DNA of 49,524 nt from DATHRK01 sp035465395 (GTDB lineage: Bacteria > Gemmatimonadota > Gemmatimonadetes > Longimicrobiales > RSA9). The stretch covers positions 1 to 49,524 of the forward strand of contig DATHRK010000064.1 of the NCBI GenBank assembly GCA_035465395.1. The letters run 5' to 3'. Below the pieces are notes generated by a model. That model was given only the letters and a program-made list of their open reading frames with translations. It was not told the origin of the DNA and did no database searches. This document shows positions 10,229-18,651 of the stretch, piece after piece; positions within the stretch are counted from its first letter, which is position 1, and each line of letters begins with the position of its first letter. A program made the translations under genes and the position numbers.

Positions 10229-12101
10229 CCGCCTCCTGGGAAAAGAGGTCGGGTCCCGGGTCGGCGGCCTCGGCCTCCACCTCGGCCGAGAGCACCGCGC
10301 CGCGGTCGGTCGGGATGGGGCTGGAGCCTGCGCCCGCGTCTCCGCCCGCCTCGCCCTGCCCCCCCACCTTCTTGTACAGCCCCGCGAAGCGGAACGGCGG
10401 GGCTTCGTACGCCGGCGGCAGGTAATCTTCCGGGATTGCGATCCGGCTCCCGTCGCGCGCCGCGGCGTAGTGCGGGGACATGATCTCCAGGCCCGCCTCG
10501 TTGAACAGGTCCTGGATGTGGGTGCGCAGCTCGGAGTAGGTCCCCGCCATGCGGTTGGGCGCCCGCGTGTAGACGTTGATCTCGTAACGCACGTAGAAAT
10601 CGTCGAGCGCCGTCTGCAGGACGAAGGGAGGCGGCTCCAGCTCGCAACTCTCGGTCCTGCGAGCCGCCTCGATCAGCAGCTCGTGGACCTGCCGCCACGG
10701 CGCGTCGTAGCCGATGGTGACGGAGTCGTGGAGGATCAGCCCGTGCTTCCGGGCCGAGGAGCTGAAGTTCACGATGTGGCTGGACAGTATCATCGCGTTG
10801 GGGATGGTGATGTCCACGTTCTTGATCGTCCGCACGCGCGTCACGAGCAGCGTCCTGCCGACCACGTCCCCGACCGTGTCGGCGATCTTCACGCGGTCCC
10901 CCTCCTGGAACGGCCGCATGTAGATGATGACCATCCCGCCGACGACGTTCGCCACCGCGCCGGCCGATCCGAACGACAGGAGTAGGCCGAGGAACGCCGC
11001 GATGCCGCGGAACGCGGGCGAGTCGCTGCTGGGCAGGTAGGGCCAGATCAGGATCGCCGCGAGGACGATGACCAGGAAGCGCACGATCCGGTACGTGGGC
11101 ATCGCCCAGTCGCGGTGGAACCCGTCGATCCGCAGGGTCCCCGAAGCGACGCCGCGGAACACCAGCGCGATGAGCTTCAGCGCGAAGTGCGTCGCGACGA
11201 CGATGACCGCGATCGTGAACAGATTCGGCAGATAGTCGAGGAGTGCCCGCCAACCCGTCGTCGCCGGGTCCATCACGTAGCCCACGAGCCGGCTGGCGAT
11301 GCCCTGCGTCCACGGGAACAGGCCGAGGGCGGCGGGCACCGCGACCACGACCAGCAGCCCCAGCACCACGATCCGCGCGACCTCCATCGCGCCGGCCAGA
11401 AGGTCCGCCGTCCGCTCCGCGGACAGGAACTCCAGCTTCTGCAGGCGCACCGCCGGGATGCGGCCGCCGCGGTTCGCCTCGATCCACTCCTGGCCGCGCG
11501 GGAACAGCCACGTGTTCACGACCCGGAACACCCAGTAGATGACGAGCCCCAGCAAGAAAACGCCGAACACGCCGAGGGCGATCGAGCGGACGAGCCACAG
11601 GAAGGACTGCCGCTCGAGGCCTCCTTGGACCGCCTCCCGCCACGCTTCCGCCAGGGCCGCGCGATCCATCCGCTCGGCAGCGGCATCCTCGTCGGTCACC
11701 GTCAGGACGATGCGGCCGTCGACGAAGAGGTCGATCCGCGCGCCGTCGACCTGGAGGTACACCGAGTCGGTGTCGGCCTCGGGGTCGCGCGAGATCGCGA
11801 GGATCCGGTCGCGGATCGCCTCGGCGCGCTCCTCCGGCGCGAAGGCGCCGACGCGAGCGCGGACCGTCAGAAGGGTGTCGCCCCTCAGAACGACCGGAAA
11901 GCCGGGGGGCACGAGGGTGGAATCGGCGGCGGCCGTGCTGTCCTGCCCGGCGGCCAGGCTGTCGGTGGCCGCGGAGTCTGCGATGGCGTTCGAGTCGTTC
12001 TGGCCGGCGGGGGCCCGATCCTGCGCCCATGCGCGAGGCGCCGAGCTCGCCACCAACGCGAGCGCGAGCGCTATGTCCCTCCAGCGGGCCACGAAACGCA
12101 T
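10218..12101 (-). CDS. MscS-family mechanosensitive ion channel
   Basis: 627 aa. The start is the ATG at 12101, preceded by GGAGGAG at good spacing; an upstream in-frame start lacks this. A signal peptide ends near PRAWAQ. A periplasmic part of about 150 residues follows, rich in Ser/Ala/Asp at first. Several membrane segments come next (SIALGVFGVFLLGLVIYWV, VVLGLLVVVAVPAALGL, LFTIAVIVVATHFAL, IVRFLVIVLAAILIW). The pore helix region reads GLLLSFGSAGAVANVVGGMVI, then the beta domain FQEGDRVKIADTVGDVV. A cytoplasmic C-terminus follows with an acidic tail. It is larger than E. coli MscS, like MscK/YbdG-type relatives. Confidence 0.92.
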   Translation of the reverse strand: MRFVARWRDIALALALVASSAPRAWAQDRAPAGQNDSNAIADSAATDSLAAGQDSTAAADSTLVPPGFPVVLRGDTLLTVRARVGAFAPEERAEAIRDRILAISRDPEADTDSVYLQVDGARIDLFVDGRIVLTVTDEDAAAERMDRAALAEAWREAVQGGLERQSFLWLVRSIALGVFGVFLLGLVIYWVFRVVNTWLFPRGQEWIEANRGGRIPAVRLQKLEFLSAERTADLLAGAMEVARIVVLGLLVVVAVPAALGLFPWTQGIASRLVGYVMDPATTGWRALLDYLPNLFTIAVIVVATHFALKLIALVFRGVASGTLRIDGFHRDWAMPTYRIVRFLVIVLAAILIWPYLPSSDSPAFRGIAAFLGLLLSFGSAGAVANVVGGMVIIYMRPFQEGDRVKIADTVGDVVGRTLLVTRVRTIKNVDITIPNAMILSSHIVNFSSSARKHGLILHDSVTIGYDAPWRQVHELLIEAARRTESCELEPPPFVLQTALDDFYVRYEINVYTRAPNRMAGTYSELRTHIQDLFNEAGLEIMSPHYAAARDGSRIAIPEDYLPPAYEAPPFRFAGLYKKVGGQGEAGGDAGAGSSPIPTDRGAVLSAEVEAEAADPGPDLFSQEADGA

Positions 12102-12151
12102 TTCTCCTCCGTGTCTTGCCGCCAACGGCCGTCGAGGCGCCGTACGCCCTG

Positions 12152-13174
12152 CTAGGGTAGCGCCAGCGCGTCCTCGAGTCGGTGGAGCTCGCTCGTCGGT
12201 CGCTCGAGCGCTTGCCGGTCCCAGTCCGCGAGATCGGCGGCGGCCGCGTACGTGCTCTCCAGGAATTGCGTGAGCGCGGCGACCGGATCGGGGGCGGTAC
12301 GCACCGCCTCGTACGGCAGGAAGAACTCCCCCATCTCGGAGCTCCAGAACGCGGCCGCCGGCCGCACGTCGGCGTCGGCGAAGCCCTCCGGGGTCGGATA
12401 GGCGTAGGAATAGAACGCCGCGTCCATGTCGGCCGATCCCGGCCAGAAGCCCGCGCTGCTCACCTCGTGGGAGTAGGCCTCGCGGGTCACCCAGTCAGCG
12501 AGGTTCGGGAAGCCTCCCGGATGCTCGGGCGCCGGCCGGCCGCTGAAGCGGGTCACCGCCAGGTCGGGCGCCCCCCAGAAGAAGTGCACGGGGCTGGACT
12601 TGCCAAGGAAACGCGCCCGAAACTCCTCGAATACCCGTTGAACCTGGACGAGGACCAGCCAAAATCGCCGCGCCGCCTCACCGTCGTACTCGCCCGGCTC
12701 CGTCTGGCGCTCGAACGGCACGGCCTCCCGCACCTCGTTCGGCTTCGTCCGGATCGCCACCGCGACGTCCAGGCTGCGCAGCGTTGCCATGACCTCGGCG
12801 TAGAAGTCCGCTACGGATTTCGGCGCCAGGTCCACCGTGGCCTCGCCGCCGGAGGACGTGCGGACGCGCAGGACCTGATCGAGGAAGTCGAACTCGAGGT
12901 CGAAACCACCGCCGTCATGGGGCACCAGCCCGGTGGTCAGGCCGCGCGGAGACACGTAGAGCACGCTGTCCCACCAATGGTTGACCAGCGGCGCCTGCAT
13001 CAGCCGCACCTTGCCGACGATCTGCATCCACATGTGGAGGGACGCGAGCGTGCCGCTCCAGGAGGCGTACGGGATCTCGGGCCAGGCATCCGTCTCGGGG
13101 CGCGTCAACCGCAGCCCTCCGGTTACAGGTGGCGAGTCGGCTCCGTCGCGGTCAGACGGGAGGCGTACCGCCAA
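12152..13174 (-). CDS. DUF5996 family protein
   Basis: 340 aa if started at the TTG at 13174; the conserved part begins at WPEIPYASWSGTLASLHMWMQ, so a start 10-25 codons downstream is possible. Recognisable blocks are VNHWWDSVLYVSPRGL, FDFLDQVLRV, HFFWGAPDLAVTRFSGR, SAGFWPGS and SSEMGEFFLPYEAVR. These match DUF5996 proteins, which have no assigned activity. There is no signal peptide or membrane segment. It follows the Kelch gene on the same strand but is separated from it by a strong hairpin. Confidence 0.8.
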   Translation of the reverse strand: MAVRLPSDRDGADSPPVTGGLRLTRPETDAWPEIPYASWSGTLASLHMWMQIVGKVRLMQAPLVNHWWDSVLYVSPRGLTTGLVPHDGGGFDLEFDFLDQVLRVRTSSGGEATVDLAPKSVADFYAEVMATLRSLDVAVAIRTKPNEVREAVPFERQTEPGEYDGEAARRFWLVLVQVQRVFEEFRARFLGKSSPVHFFWGAPDLAVTRFSGRPAPEHPGGFPNLADWVTREAYSHEVSSAGFWPGSADMDAAFYSYAYPTPEGFADADVRPAAAFWSSEMGEFFLPYEAVRTAPDPVAALTQFLESTYAAAADLADWDRQALERPTSELHRLEDALALP

Positions 13175-13192
13175 CCTGCGGTGCCTGTCAAG

Positions 13193-13231
13193 CGAAAGCC
13201 CGGAGGCGAGGATTCGCGCTCCGGGCTTTCG
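13193..13231 (-). terminator. Intrinsic-terminator-like hairpin after the Kelch gene
   Basis: Perfect stem CGAAAGCCCGGA (13193-13204) paired with TCCGGGCTTTCG (13220-13231), extendable by one pair, loop of about 13 nt. It lies 50 nt downstream of the Kelch stop. A classical U-tract is weak. Confidence 0.65.
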
Positions 13232-13280
13232 GTCCCGTCAGGTCCGCTGGGGACCCGGCCTCAGATCGGGACGGCGCCGA

Positions 13281-14996
13281 TCAATAGAATACCACCGCGT
13301 CGGACGGCACGCCCTCCGCGTCGCGGCTGGCCCCGCCGAGGACCAGGACGTGGCCGGTGCCGTCGCTCTCCAGGAATGTCACCGCCGCCTGGTTGTAGAG
13401 CGAGATGCCGATCTCGACCTCGATGATCTCCGACCCGGTCGCTCCGTTCCAGGGATCGGTCGTGCCGTCGTTGTTGAGCGACGCGAAGGTGTTCTCGCTC
13501 GAGCCGGGTTGGCCGGCGTAGACGCCCGACGTGGCGAACAACGCCCCGCCGCCGAAGATCGAGCTGTGCTTACTGCGCGCCTTGGACATCGACTCCGTCG
13601 CGGTCCAGCCGGTGGCGAGCTCGCCCGTCCGCACGCTGATGCGCGCGAAGTGCACGGCGGAGGTCTCGCTGCCGCTGAGCCCGGCCGCCACGGGGTCGAC
13701 CGTGCCCGCGTCGCCGCCGATGACGTGCAGGAACGGTCCGAAGCCGATCTGGGCGTGGTGCGCGCGCGGGCCCGGCAACGTGCCCAGCGACTCCCAGGCG
13801 CCGAGCGTTCCGTCCTCCGCGATGGCCGCGCGGTAGACCCCGTCGGTGGCCGCATCGAGGGTGTCGGCGCCGCCCGTCAGATACATGAAGCCGCGGAACA
13901 GAGTGGCTTCAGCGGAATGAAGCGGCATCGGCAGGGACGAGGTCATCGACCAGGGCCCGACCGCCCCGTCCAGCCCGATGCGCGCCATCCACACGTCCGC
14001 GACCGCGACACCGGCCGTGTCCACGCCGCCGAGGACGTACAGGAATCCTCCCGTCGTCGTCGTGTCGAGCGCGGCCGTGAAAGCCGTGGCCGCGGCGAGC
14101 GCGTGATACGCGCGCGGCTCCGGCAGCGGCGTGGCCATGCTCCAGCCCCCGCTCAGCTCGCCCGATTCCTGAGTCGTCGCCGCATAGACCGCGTCGGTCG
14201 CCACGTTCAGCGTGTCGGCACCTCCGACCGTGATTACGTGGTTCGCCGGCGTCGGGCCATCCTCGATCGGGACGAACACCGCGCCCAGGCCCTGGAGCGG
14301 CTGCGGCAGCGCAGTCGTCTGTGTCCAGTTGATCAGGCTCGGGCTGAACACCCCGCTTTGGATGATGCGGAACTCGATCGAGTCCGTCGCCCCCGAAGAG
14401 GTCTCCACCCAGACGAACGACGTGTCGGCCGTCTCCTGGGGCACCTGCGTCACGATGAAGCCGTCGTTCCAGTCCTCGTTCGGGTCCAGGATCGGCGCCG
14501 CCACCGCCGAGCCGTCGCCCGCGCGGAAATACACGGCGCCCTCGGCCAGCGCCATGCTGTCCCCGAACGCGGAGCCCTCGACGATGATCGTCATGCCGCG
14601 CAGGCCGGTGGGACGAGAAACGCCGTTGATACGGAACGCCTCCGGCGCGACCACCGTGAACACGCTGTCGAGGGTCGCCGACCCTGTCCCGCGGTTCACC
14701 ACGCGTATGTCGTAGGTCGTGCCGAGCGTCAGCCCCGCCGGCGCGAGCGCGAACACCGCGCCGCCCTCCAGCGAGACCCTCGGCGATGGAATGTCGTCGA
14801 AGTAGACCGTGACGTCCGTCGCGTGGAAACCTTGGCCGTCGATGCGCACTTCCGTGCCGGACGTGCCCGTCGATGGAGAAATCGAAGCCAGCTCCGGAGG
14901 TACCGCGATATCGGTGGGACCGTCGTCGCAGGCTGCGACGCCCAGAACCGCCCCGGCGAGAACCCCCCCCACACACTTCCGCACCCATGCCCGCAT
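13281..14996 (-). CDS. Kelch-like lipoprotein with N-terminal IPT/TIG domain
   Basis: 571 aa. The ATG at 14996 starts a lipoprotein signal, with lipobox-like GVAAC then DD. Residues of about 35-115 form an IPT/TIG domain (SISPSTGTSGTEVRIDGQGF), and a second Ig-like segment follows (INGVSRPTGLRGMTIIVEGSAF). The rest carries repeated Kelch-type blades: HVITVGGADTL, FLYVLGGVDT, FMYLTGGADTL, FLHVIGGDAG, VLVLGGASRD. It is expected to be exposed on the outer membrane or periplasm. No catalytic residues can be argued. An upstream in-frame extension to 15242 is non-signal, Arg/Pro-rich sequence and is not used. Confidence 0.85.
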   Translation of the reverse strand: MRAWVRKCVGGVLAGAVLGVAACDDGPTDIAVPPELASISPSTGTSGTEVRIDGQGFHATDVTVYFDDIPSPRVSLEGGAVFALAPAGLTLGTTYDIRVVNRGTGSATLDSVFTVVAPEAFRINGVSRPTGLRGMTIIVEGSAFGDSMALAEGAVYFRAGDGSAVAAPILDPNEDWNDGFIVTQVPQETADTSFVWVETSSGATDSIEFRIIQSGVFSPSLINWTQTTALPQPLQGLGAVFVPIEDGPTPANHVITVGGADTLNVATDAVYAATTQESGELSGGWSMATPLPEPRAYHALAAATAFTAALDTTTTGGFLYVLGGVDTAGVAVADVWMARIGLDGAVGPWSMTSSLPMPLHSAEATLFRGFMYLTGGADTLDAATDGVYRAAIAEDGTLGAWESLGTLPGPRAHHAQIGFGPFLHVIGGDAGTVDPVAAGLSGSETSAVHFARISVRTGELATGWTATESMSKARSKHSSIFGGGALFATSGVYAGQPGSSENTFASLNNDGTTDPWNGATGSEIIEVEIGISLYNQAAVTFLESDGTGHVLVLGGASRDAEGVPSDAVVFY

Positions 14997-15155
14997 GAAA
15001 CGCCTGCCTGTCGCTGTCCCGGGGAGAGCGGGAATCGACGTTGGAAGGACGATCGACGACGTGCCAGCGTCACCGGACCGAAACCTAGGCGAGCTCCGCG
15101 GGGCCGTCGGGACCGCATCGGTGCCGGGCCCCTGCGTGACTGCGTGGATGCAACA

Positions 15156-15186
15156 AGCCCCGCGACCGTGCGGCGATCGCGGGGCT
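15156..15186 (-). terminator. Hairpin terminator of the sigma/CBM48 operon
   Basis: AGCCCCGCGA (15156-15165) pairs perfectly with TCGCGGGGCT (15177-15186), loop 11 nt. It lies 25 nt past the last gene of the leftward operon. Confidence 0.65.
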
Positions 15187-15210
15187 CGGGGATTCTTGGG
15201 AGAGATCGGG

Positions 15211-15840
15211 TTAGTTGTTGCCCCGCCTCCCTGGCGGGTCACCCGATTTTCCCGGCGGCTCGACCTTTTGCTCCCCGGGAGTCGGCACGCTCGCGGGTCT
15301 GCCCGCCTGACCGTCGCGACCGAATGCGTTGCCCTGACCGCGCGCCTGCGCCGGCAGACCGACCAGCTCGGCCGGGCCGCGTTCCAGGGCTGCGAGCACC
15401 TGGTTGAGGGCGGTCTGTGAGGAGGCGCCCATCTGCACCAGCTCGGTGAGCACCGCGACCGCCACTCCGAGGCGCTCCCGGGGGGCGCTCTGCGCGACCG
15501 TGGCGATGGCGGGCCCGTCGACCCCGGCCAGCAGCGCGTCCGCGCCCAACGACAGATCGCCGTCGGACACGCCCTCCTCGGTCGCCTCGGGCTCCATCAG
15601 CGACAGGGCCTGCTGGAGGGCCGCGAGCCGCTGTTCGACGGCGGCCGCGATCCGCGCCATCGGTACACCTTTGGCGCGGCCCTCCGCGATCTTGCTCTCC
15701 AGCAGCCCGACGGGCACGCCCGCCTCGGCCGCCTGTGACAGCGCCGCCTCGATCCGGGCATCGGGAGCCTGCGCCTGCAGGCCTCCGGTGCTCGCGACCG
15801 CGAGAACCGCTGCGAGAGTCAGTATCTTCCAGTATCTCAT
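15211..15840 (-). CDS. Exported protein of unknown function, last gene of the ECF sigma operon
   Basis: 209 aa. The start MRYWKILTLAAVLAVASTGGLQAQ is a clear signal peptide with cleavage after QAQ. The mature N-terminus is helical with a repeated pattern (AAEAGVPVGLLESKIAEG, AKGVPMARIAAAVEQ), then an acidic linker and a second helical region (VAVLTELVQMG, ALNQVLAALERG). The last 50 residues are Gly/Pro-rich and polar. I do not recognise a named family. Its place directly after an ECF sigma factor suggests a role in the same signalling unit. No strong ribosome site is seen. Confidence 0.75.
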   Translation of the reverse strand: MRYWKILTLAAVLAVASTGGLQAQAPDARIEAALSQAAEAGVPVGLLESKIAEGRAKGVPMARIAAAVEQRLAALQQALSLMEPEATEEGVSDGDLSLGADALLAGVDGPAIATVAQSAPRERLGVAVAVLTELVQMGASSQTALNQVLAALERGPAELVGLPAQARGQGNAFGRDGQAGRPASVPTPGEQKVEPPGKSGDPPGRRGNN

Positions 15841-15928
15841 TTCGCTACACATCAGGCTCGCGCCAGACCTCGTCAATCGTGATACACAGGGTAAGACGGA
15901 TAGCTGCGGGCGTTGGTCACACGAACCG

Positions 15929-16486
15929 TTACACGTCATCGTCCACCCCCATCTCCAGCAGCGCCTCGCGCAATGCGTCGCGCGCCCTGTGGACGCGCAT
16001 CTTCATGGCGCTCACCGATGCATCGGCCAGCTCGGCCATCTCCTCGTAGCTGCGCCCCTCCATGTGCTTCATGAGGAAAGCGTCCCTCATCTCTGCGGTC
16101 AGCTCGTTCAGGGCCGCGCCCAGCTTCTCGCGCAACTCCGCCCGGTGCGCGCTGGCGCCGGGGTTGTCCTTGGGCGCCGCCAGGTTCGCCGTTTCGATCG
16201 GCACCGACCGGCGGCGGATGTTCTTCACGTGGTCCAGCGCCCGGTTGCGCAGGATCCGGAACACCCACAACCCGAACCGCTCGGGGTCGCGACACTCCCC
16301 GAGCCTGCGGTAGGCCACGATGAACGCGTCCTGCACCAGGTCCTGGGCGGCGTCCGCGTCGCGCGTCATGCCCGCGGCGTGGTGGAACAGGCCCCCCTGG
16401 TGCCGGCGAATCAGCTCTCCGTAGCTATCCGAGTCGCCCGCGCGCACGCGGGCGACCAGGTCCCCGTCGCTGGCTTCGTTTCCCAT
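15929..16486 (-). CDS. ECF RNA polymerase sigma factor
   Basis: 185 aa. Region 2 is YGELIRRHQGGLFHHAAGMTRDADAAQDLVQDAFIVAYRRL, with the core-binding DAxDLVQDAF motif. The WVFRILRNRALDHVK stretch follows, and region 4 is LTAEMRDAFLMKHMEGRSYEEMAELADASVSAMKMRVHRAR. The ATG at 16486 is used; upstream GTG codons at 16492 and 16498 are in frame and sit closer to GAGG. It lies in a leftward operon after two CBM48-like genes, and no classical zinc anti-sigma gene is adjacent. The membrane protein at 17737-18393 is the most plausible regulator. Confidence 0.94.
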   Translation of the reverse strand: MGNEASDGDLVARVRAGDSDSYGELIRRHQGGLFHHAAGMTRDADAAQDLVQDAFIVAYRRLGECRDPERFGLWVFRILRNRALDHVKNIRRRSVPIETANLAAPKDNPGASAHRAELREKLGAALNELTAEMRDAFLMKHMEGRSYEEMAELADASVSAMKMRVHRARDALREALLEMGVDDDV

Positions 16487-16511
16487 CACCACCGCCACCT
16501 CACCCGTCGAT

Positions 16512-17714
16512 TCACCCGTCGACGATCAGCACCGCCACCCAGCCGCCCATGCCGTCGGGCTTCCGACCCGGGGTGCCCTCCGGCACGAACCAGTTGCCTC
16601 GGGCGTCGACGAACGCGTAGTGATAGACCCCCGGCTCCAGCGATGCCGCGTACTCCCACTCCCTGCCGTTCAAGCGCATCGCCACCGGCTTCCAGTCCGT
16701 GAAGTCGCCCGCGACGGATACGGGACCCGGGACGCCGCCCTCCGGGAGGCGCAGCACGACCGGCGCGGCCCCGGACTGGACGGGCAAGGGTACATCCGCG
16801 ACCAGGTCGCCCGCGGGTGGGTCGCTCAGGGCCAGCGACACGCCGACGCTCCAGGTTGTGCGTGGGTCGGTCAGATAGACCGGATCGAACGCCTCCCGCG
16901 CGATCACTGCGCGGGCCCACAAACGCTCCAGGACGCGAACGGAGATGCCCGCGTGCCACGGCGTGTCCTCGATGCCATCGTTCAGCCACGTGCCCACTCC
17001 CGCCCACGCCACCATCCCATCCCGCACGCCGAGCGCCCGCGCCGTCATCAGGGTGTATCCGCCCTCTTCGGCCCGCAGGTGCCTCACCGACGCCGAGAGC
17101 TCGAGCGGCGTCGAGCGGGGCGTCGCACTCACCCGACCCTCGAGCACGCCGACGGACCGCGTGAACTCCGTCCCCTCGGCACCGAACCCGCTGTAGTATA
17201 CCTGCCCGCCGGCGTACGCGTCGACGCTGATGACATCGCTGACGCGATAGGACAGACCCGGCAGCAGCACCGCCCCGGCGCCGAAGCCGGACGTGACCCC
17301 GCTCGGGTCGTCCTGGCCGTACACCTGCCCGGCGATATCCACCAGCGCGGTCCACGAGCCCCGCCGCACCGTCGGCTGCGTCTCCGCCCAGACCCCACCC
17401 CACAACGGATCGTCGTCGGACAAAGCCGGCGAGCCGGAGGCGCCGAACCAGAGGCGCTGGTCCACGTACTGGATCCCGGCGACGAGATTCGACGTCTGGA
17501 TCTCCCGCGCGCCCGCCTCGAACGTCGCGCGACCCGCGTCGAGCGACGCGCTCCAGCTCTGCGCCCACAGCGCCTCGAAGCCGCCGGATCCGGCCGCGAT
17601 CACGAGCCCGGCCGCAAAGGCCGTCGACCGGAGGTGGCGGATGCAAGACAACGCCCCGAACCCGGGCCCGTGCCCGATTCGCGGCGTTGTCGCCGGCGCT
17701 AGGAGGCCGCTCAT
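16512..17714 (-). CDS. Envelope protein with C-terminal glycogen-binding (CBM48-like) domain
   Basis: 400 aa. A signal sequence (TAFAAGLVIAAGSGGFEALWAQ) is preceded by about 25 polar residues, so the true start may be later. The central 280 residues alternate polar and aromatic/hydrophobic positions with many Tyr/Trp/Gly, resembling an outer-membrane beta barrel. The C-terminal 85 residues form an isoamylase/AMPK-beta early-set domain: PVSVAGDFTDWKPVAM, WEYAASLEPGVYHYAFV. This domain matches the one in the next upstream protein. Ligand and function are unknown; domain homology suggests binding a glucan. Confidence 0.78.
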   Translation of the reverse strand: MSGLLAPATTPRIGHGPGFGALSCIRHLRSTAFAAGLVIAAGSGGFEALWAQSWSASLDAGRATFEAGAREIQTSNLVAGIQYVDQRLWFGASGSPALSDDDPLWGGVWAETQPTVRRGSWTALVDIAGQVYGQDDPSGVTSGFGAGAVLLPGLSYRVSDVISVDAYAGGQVYYSGFGAEGTEFTRSVGVLEGRVSATPRSTPLELSASVRHLRAEEGGYTLMTARALGVRDGMVAWAGVGTWLNDGIEDTPWHAGISVRVLERLWARAVIAREAFDPVYLTDPRTTWSVGVSLALSDPPAGDLVADVPLPVQSGAAPVVLRLPEGGVPGPVSVAGDFTDWKPVAMRLNGREWEYAASLEPGVYHYAFVDARGNWFVPEGTPGRKPDGMGGWVAVLIVDG

Positions 17715-17736
17715 CGGCCCGTGCTCCGGGGCTAGC

Positions 17737-18393
17737 CTAGAGCGATGTGTTCGGGGGGAGTATCGAGAGTCTGCTGTTGACGCCGCCGAAACCGTCATCG
17801 ACGGAAGCCGCCAGCGGATCCGGGGTCCACCGTTCGCCGTCGACGACGAAGGCGTAGTCGTGTACGCCCGGATCGAGCGCAACCGAGACGGTCCACACGC
17901 CCGGTGCCGTCTGGTAGAGCTCGTAGGACGGCTCCCAGCCCGTGAAGTCGCCCGCGAGCGAGACCGACGTCGCTTCCGGGGCGTCCAGTCGGAAGTGGAC
18001 CAGGATGGGTGCCGGAGCGCTTGCGACGGCGGAGTCCTCCGTGTCCGGGCCGTCGCCCGCCGAGAACGGCGCGACGGCGAACAGGGCGAGCAGGCCGGCC
18101 GCCACCAGACCGTAGGCGGGTCGGATCGCCATGGGGCGAGGATTCCAGAGCCAACCCAGCGCGTCCCGGACAGCGGACACCGCACTACGAGGACGAGCGG
18201 AGGCCTGGCTCGGTTGCTCGATCACACGTAGCACGGCGCCGCTTACATCCGGAACCTGCGCGGGAAGGAGCCCGTCGAGACCCGAGGTGAGCGCCGACTG
18301 GAACTGCAGGGCCAGTCGGGCCTCGTCCTCGGAGAGCGCCTCGAGCGAAATCTCTCCGTCCAGGAACGAATGGATGCGTGCGTTGATCTTCAT
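17737..18393 (-). CDS. Single-span membrane protein with CBM48-like domain, anti-sigma-like N-terminus
   Basis: 218 aa. Residues 1-90 are cytoplasmic-looking and resemble an anti-sigma N-terminus in size and composition (ARIHSFLDGEISLEALSEDEA) but contain no zinc-binding Cys/His set. One membrane segment follows (AYGLVAAGLLALFAVAPF), then a short acidic linker and a CBM48-like domain outside (TSVSLAGDFTGWEP, WTVSVALDPGVHDYAFVVDG). It is first in the leftward operon ending with the ECF sigma factor. A role as sensor and anti-sigma factor is inferred from topology and position only. The ATG at 18393 has no strong Shine-Dalgarno. Confidence 0.8.
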   Translation of the reverse strand: MKINARIHSFLDGEISLEALSEDEARLALQFQSALTSGLDGLLPAQVPDVSGAVLRVIEQPSQASARPRSAVSAVRDALGWLWNPRPMAIRPAYGLVAAGLLALFAVAPFSAGDGPDTEDSAVASAPAPILVHFRLDAPEATSVSLAGDFTGWEPSYELYQTAPGVWTVSVALDPGVHDYAFVVDGERWTPDPLAASVDDGFGGVNSRLSILPPNTSL

Positions 18394-18455
18394 GTCTCTG
18401 CCGTGCTGGACGATCGAGCGGGAATGAGCGTCACATCGGTGCGAGGATGATGCGC

Positions 18456-18482
18456 AGACGGGGGCGCGCGGTCCAGGGTTTC
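18456..18482 (-). promoter_or_regulatory. Candidate ECF-type promoter of the CBM48/sigma operon
   Basis: On the minus strand, GAAACC (18482-18477) and CGTCT (18460-18456) are 16 nt apart, resembling the GGAACC-N16-CGTC pattern of ECF promoters. The -10 element is about 63 nt before the first gene. If real, it suggests autoregulation by the operon's own sigma factor. Confidence 0.3.
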
Positions 18483-18651
18483 GACCATCGGGCCGCCGTA
18501 CCGTGAGGCCGGGCTCGCGCGCGATGTGACGAACGACAAGGCTCCCTCGTCTCTGCGAAGGCCATTGGAGGGCCACTGCGCGCCGGCCAGCGGTTGTTTC
18601 GGTTGGGCCACGGGGGGCCGGGCGCCGGATCCGATCATTCGCAGAGGACGT

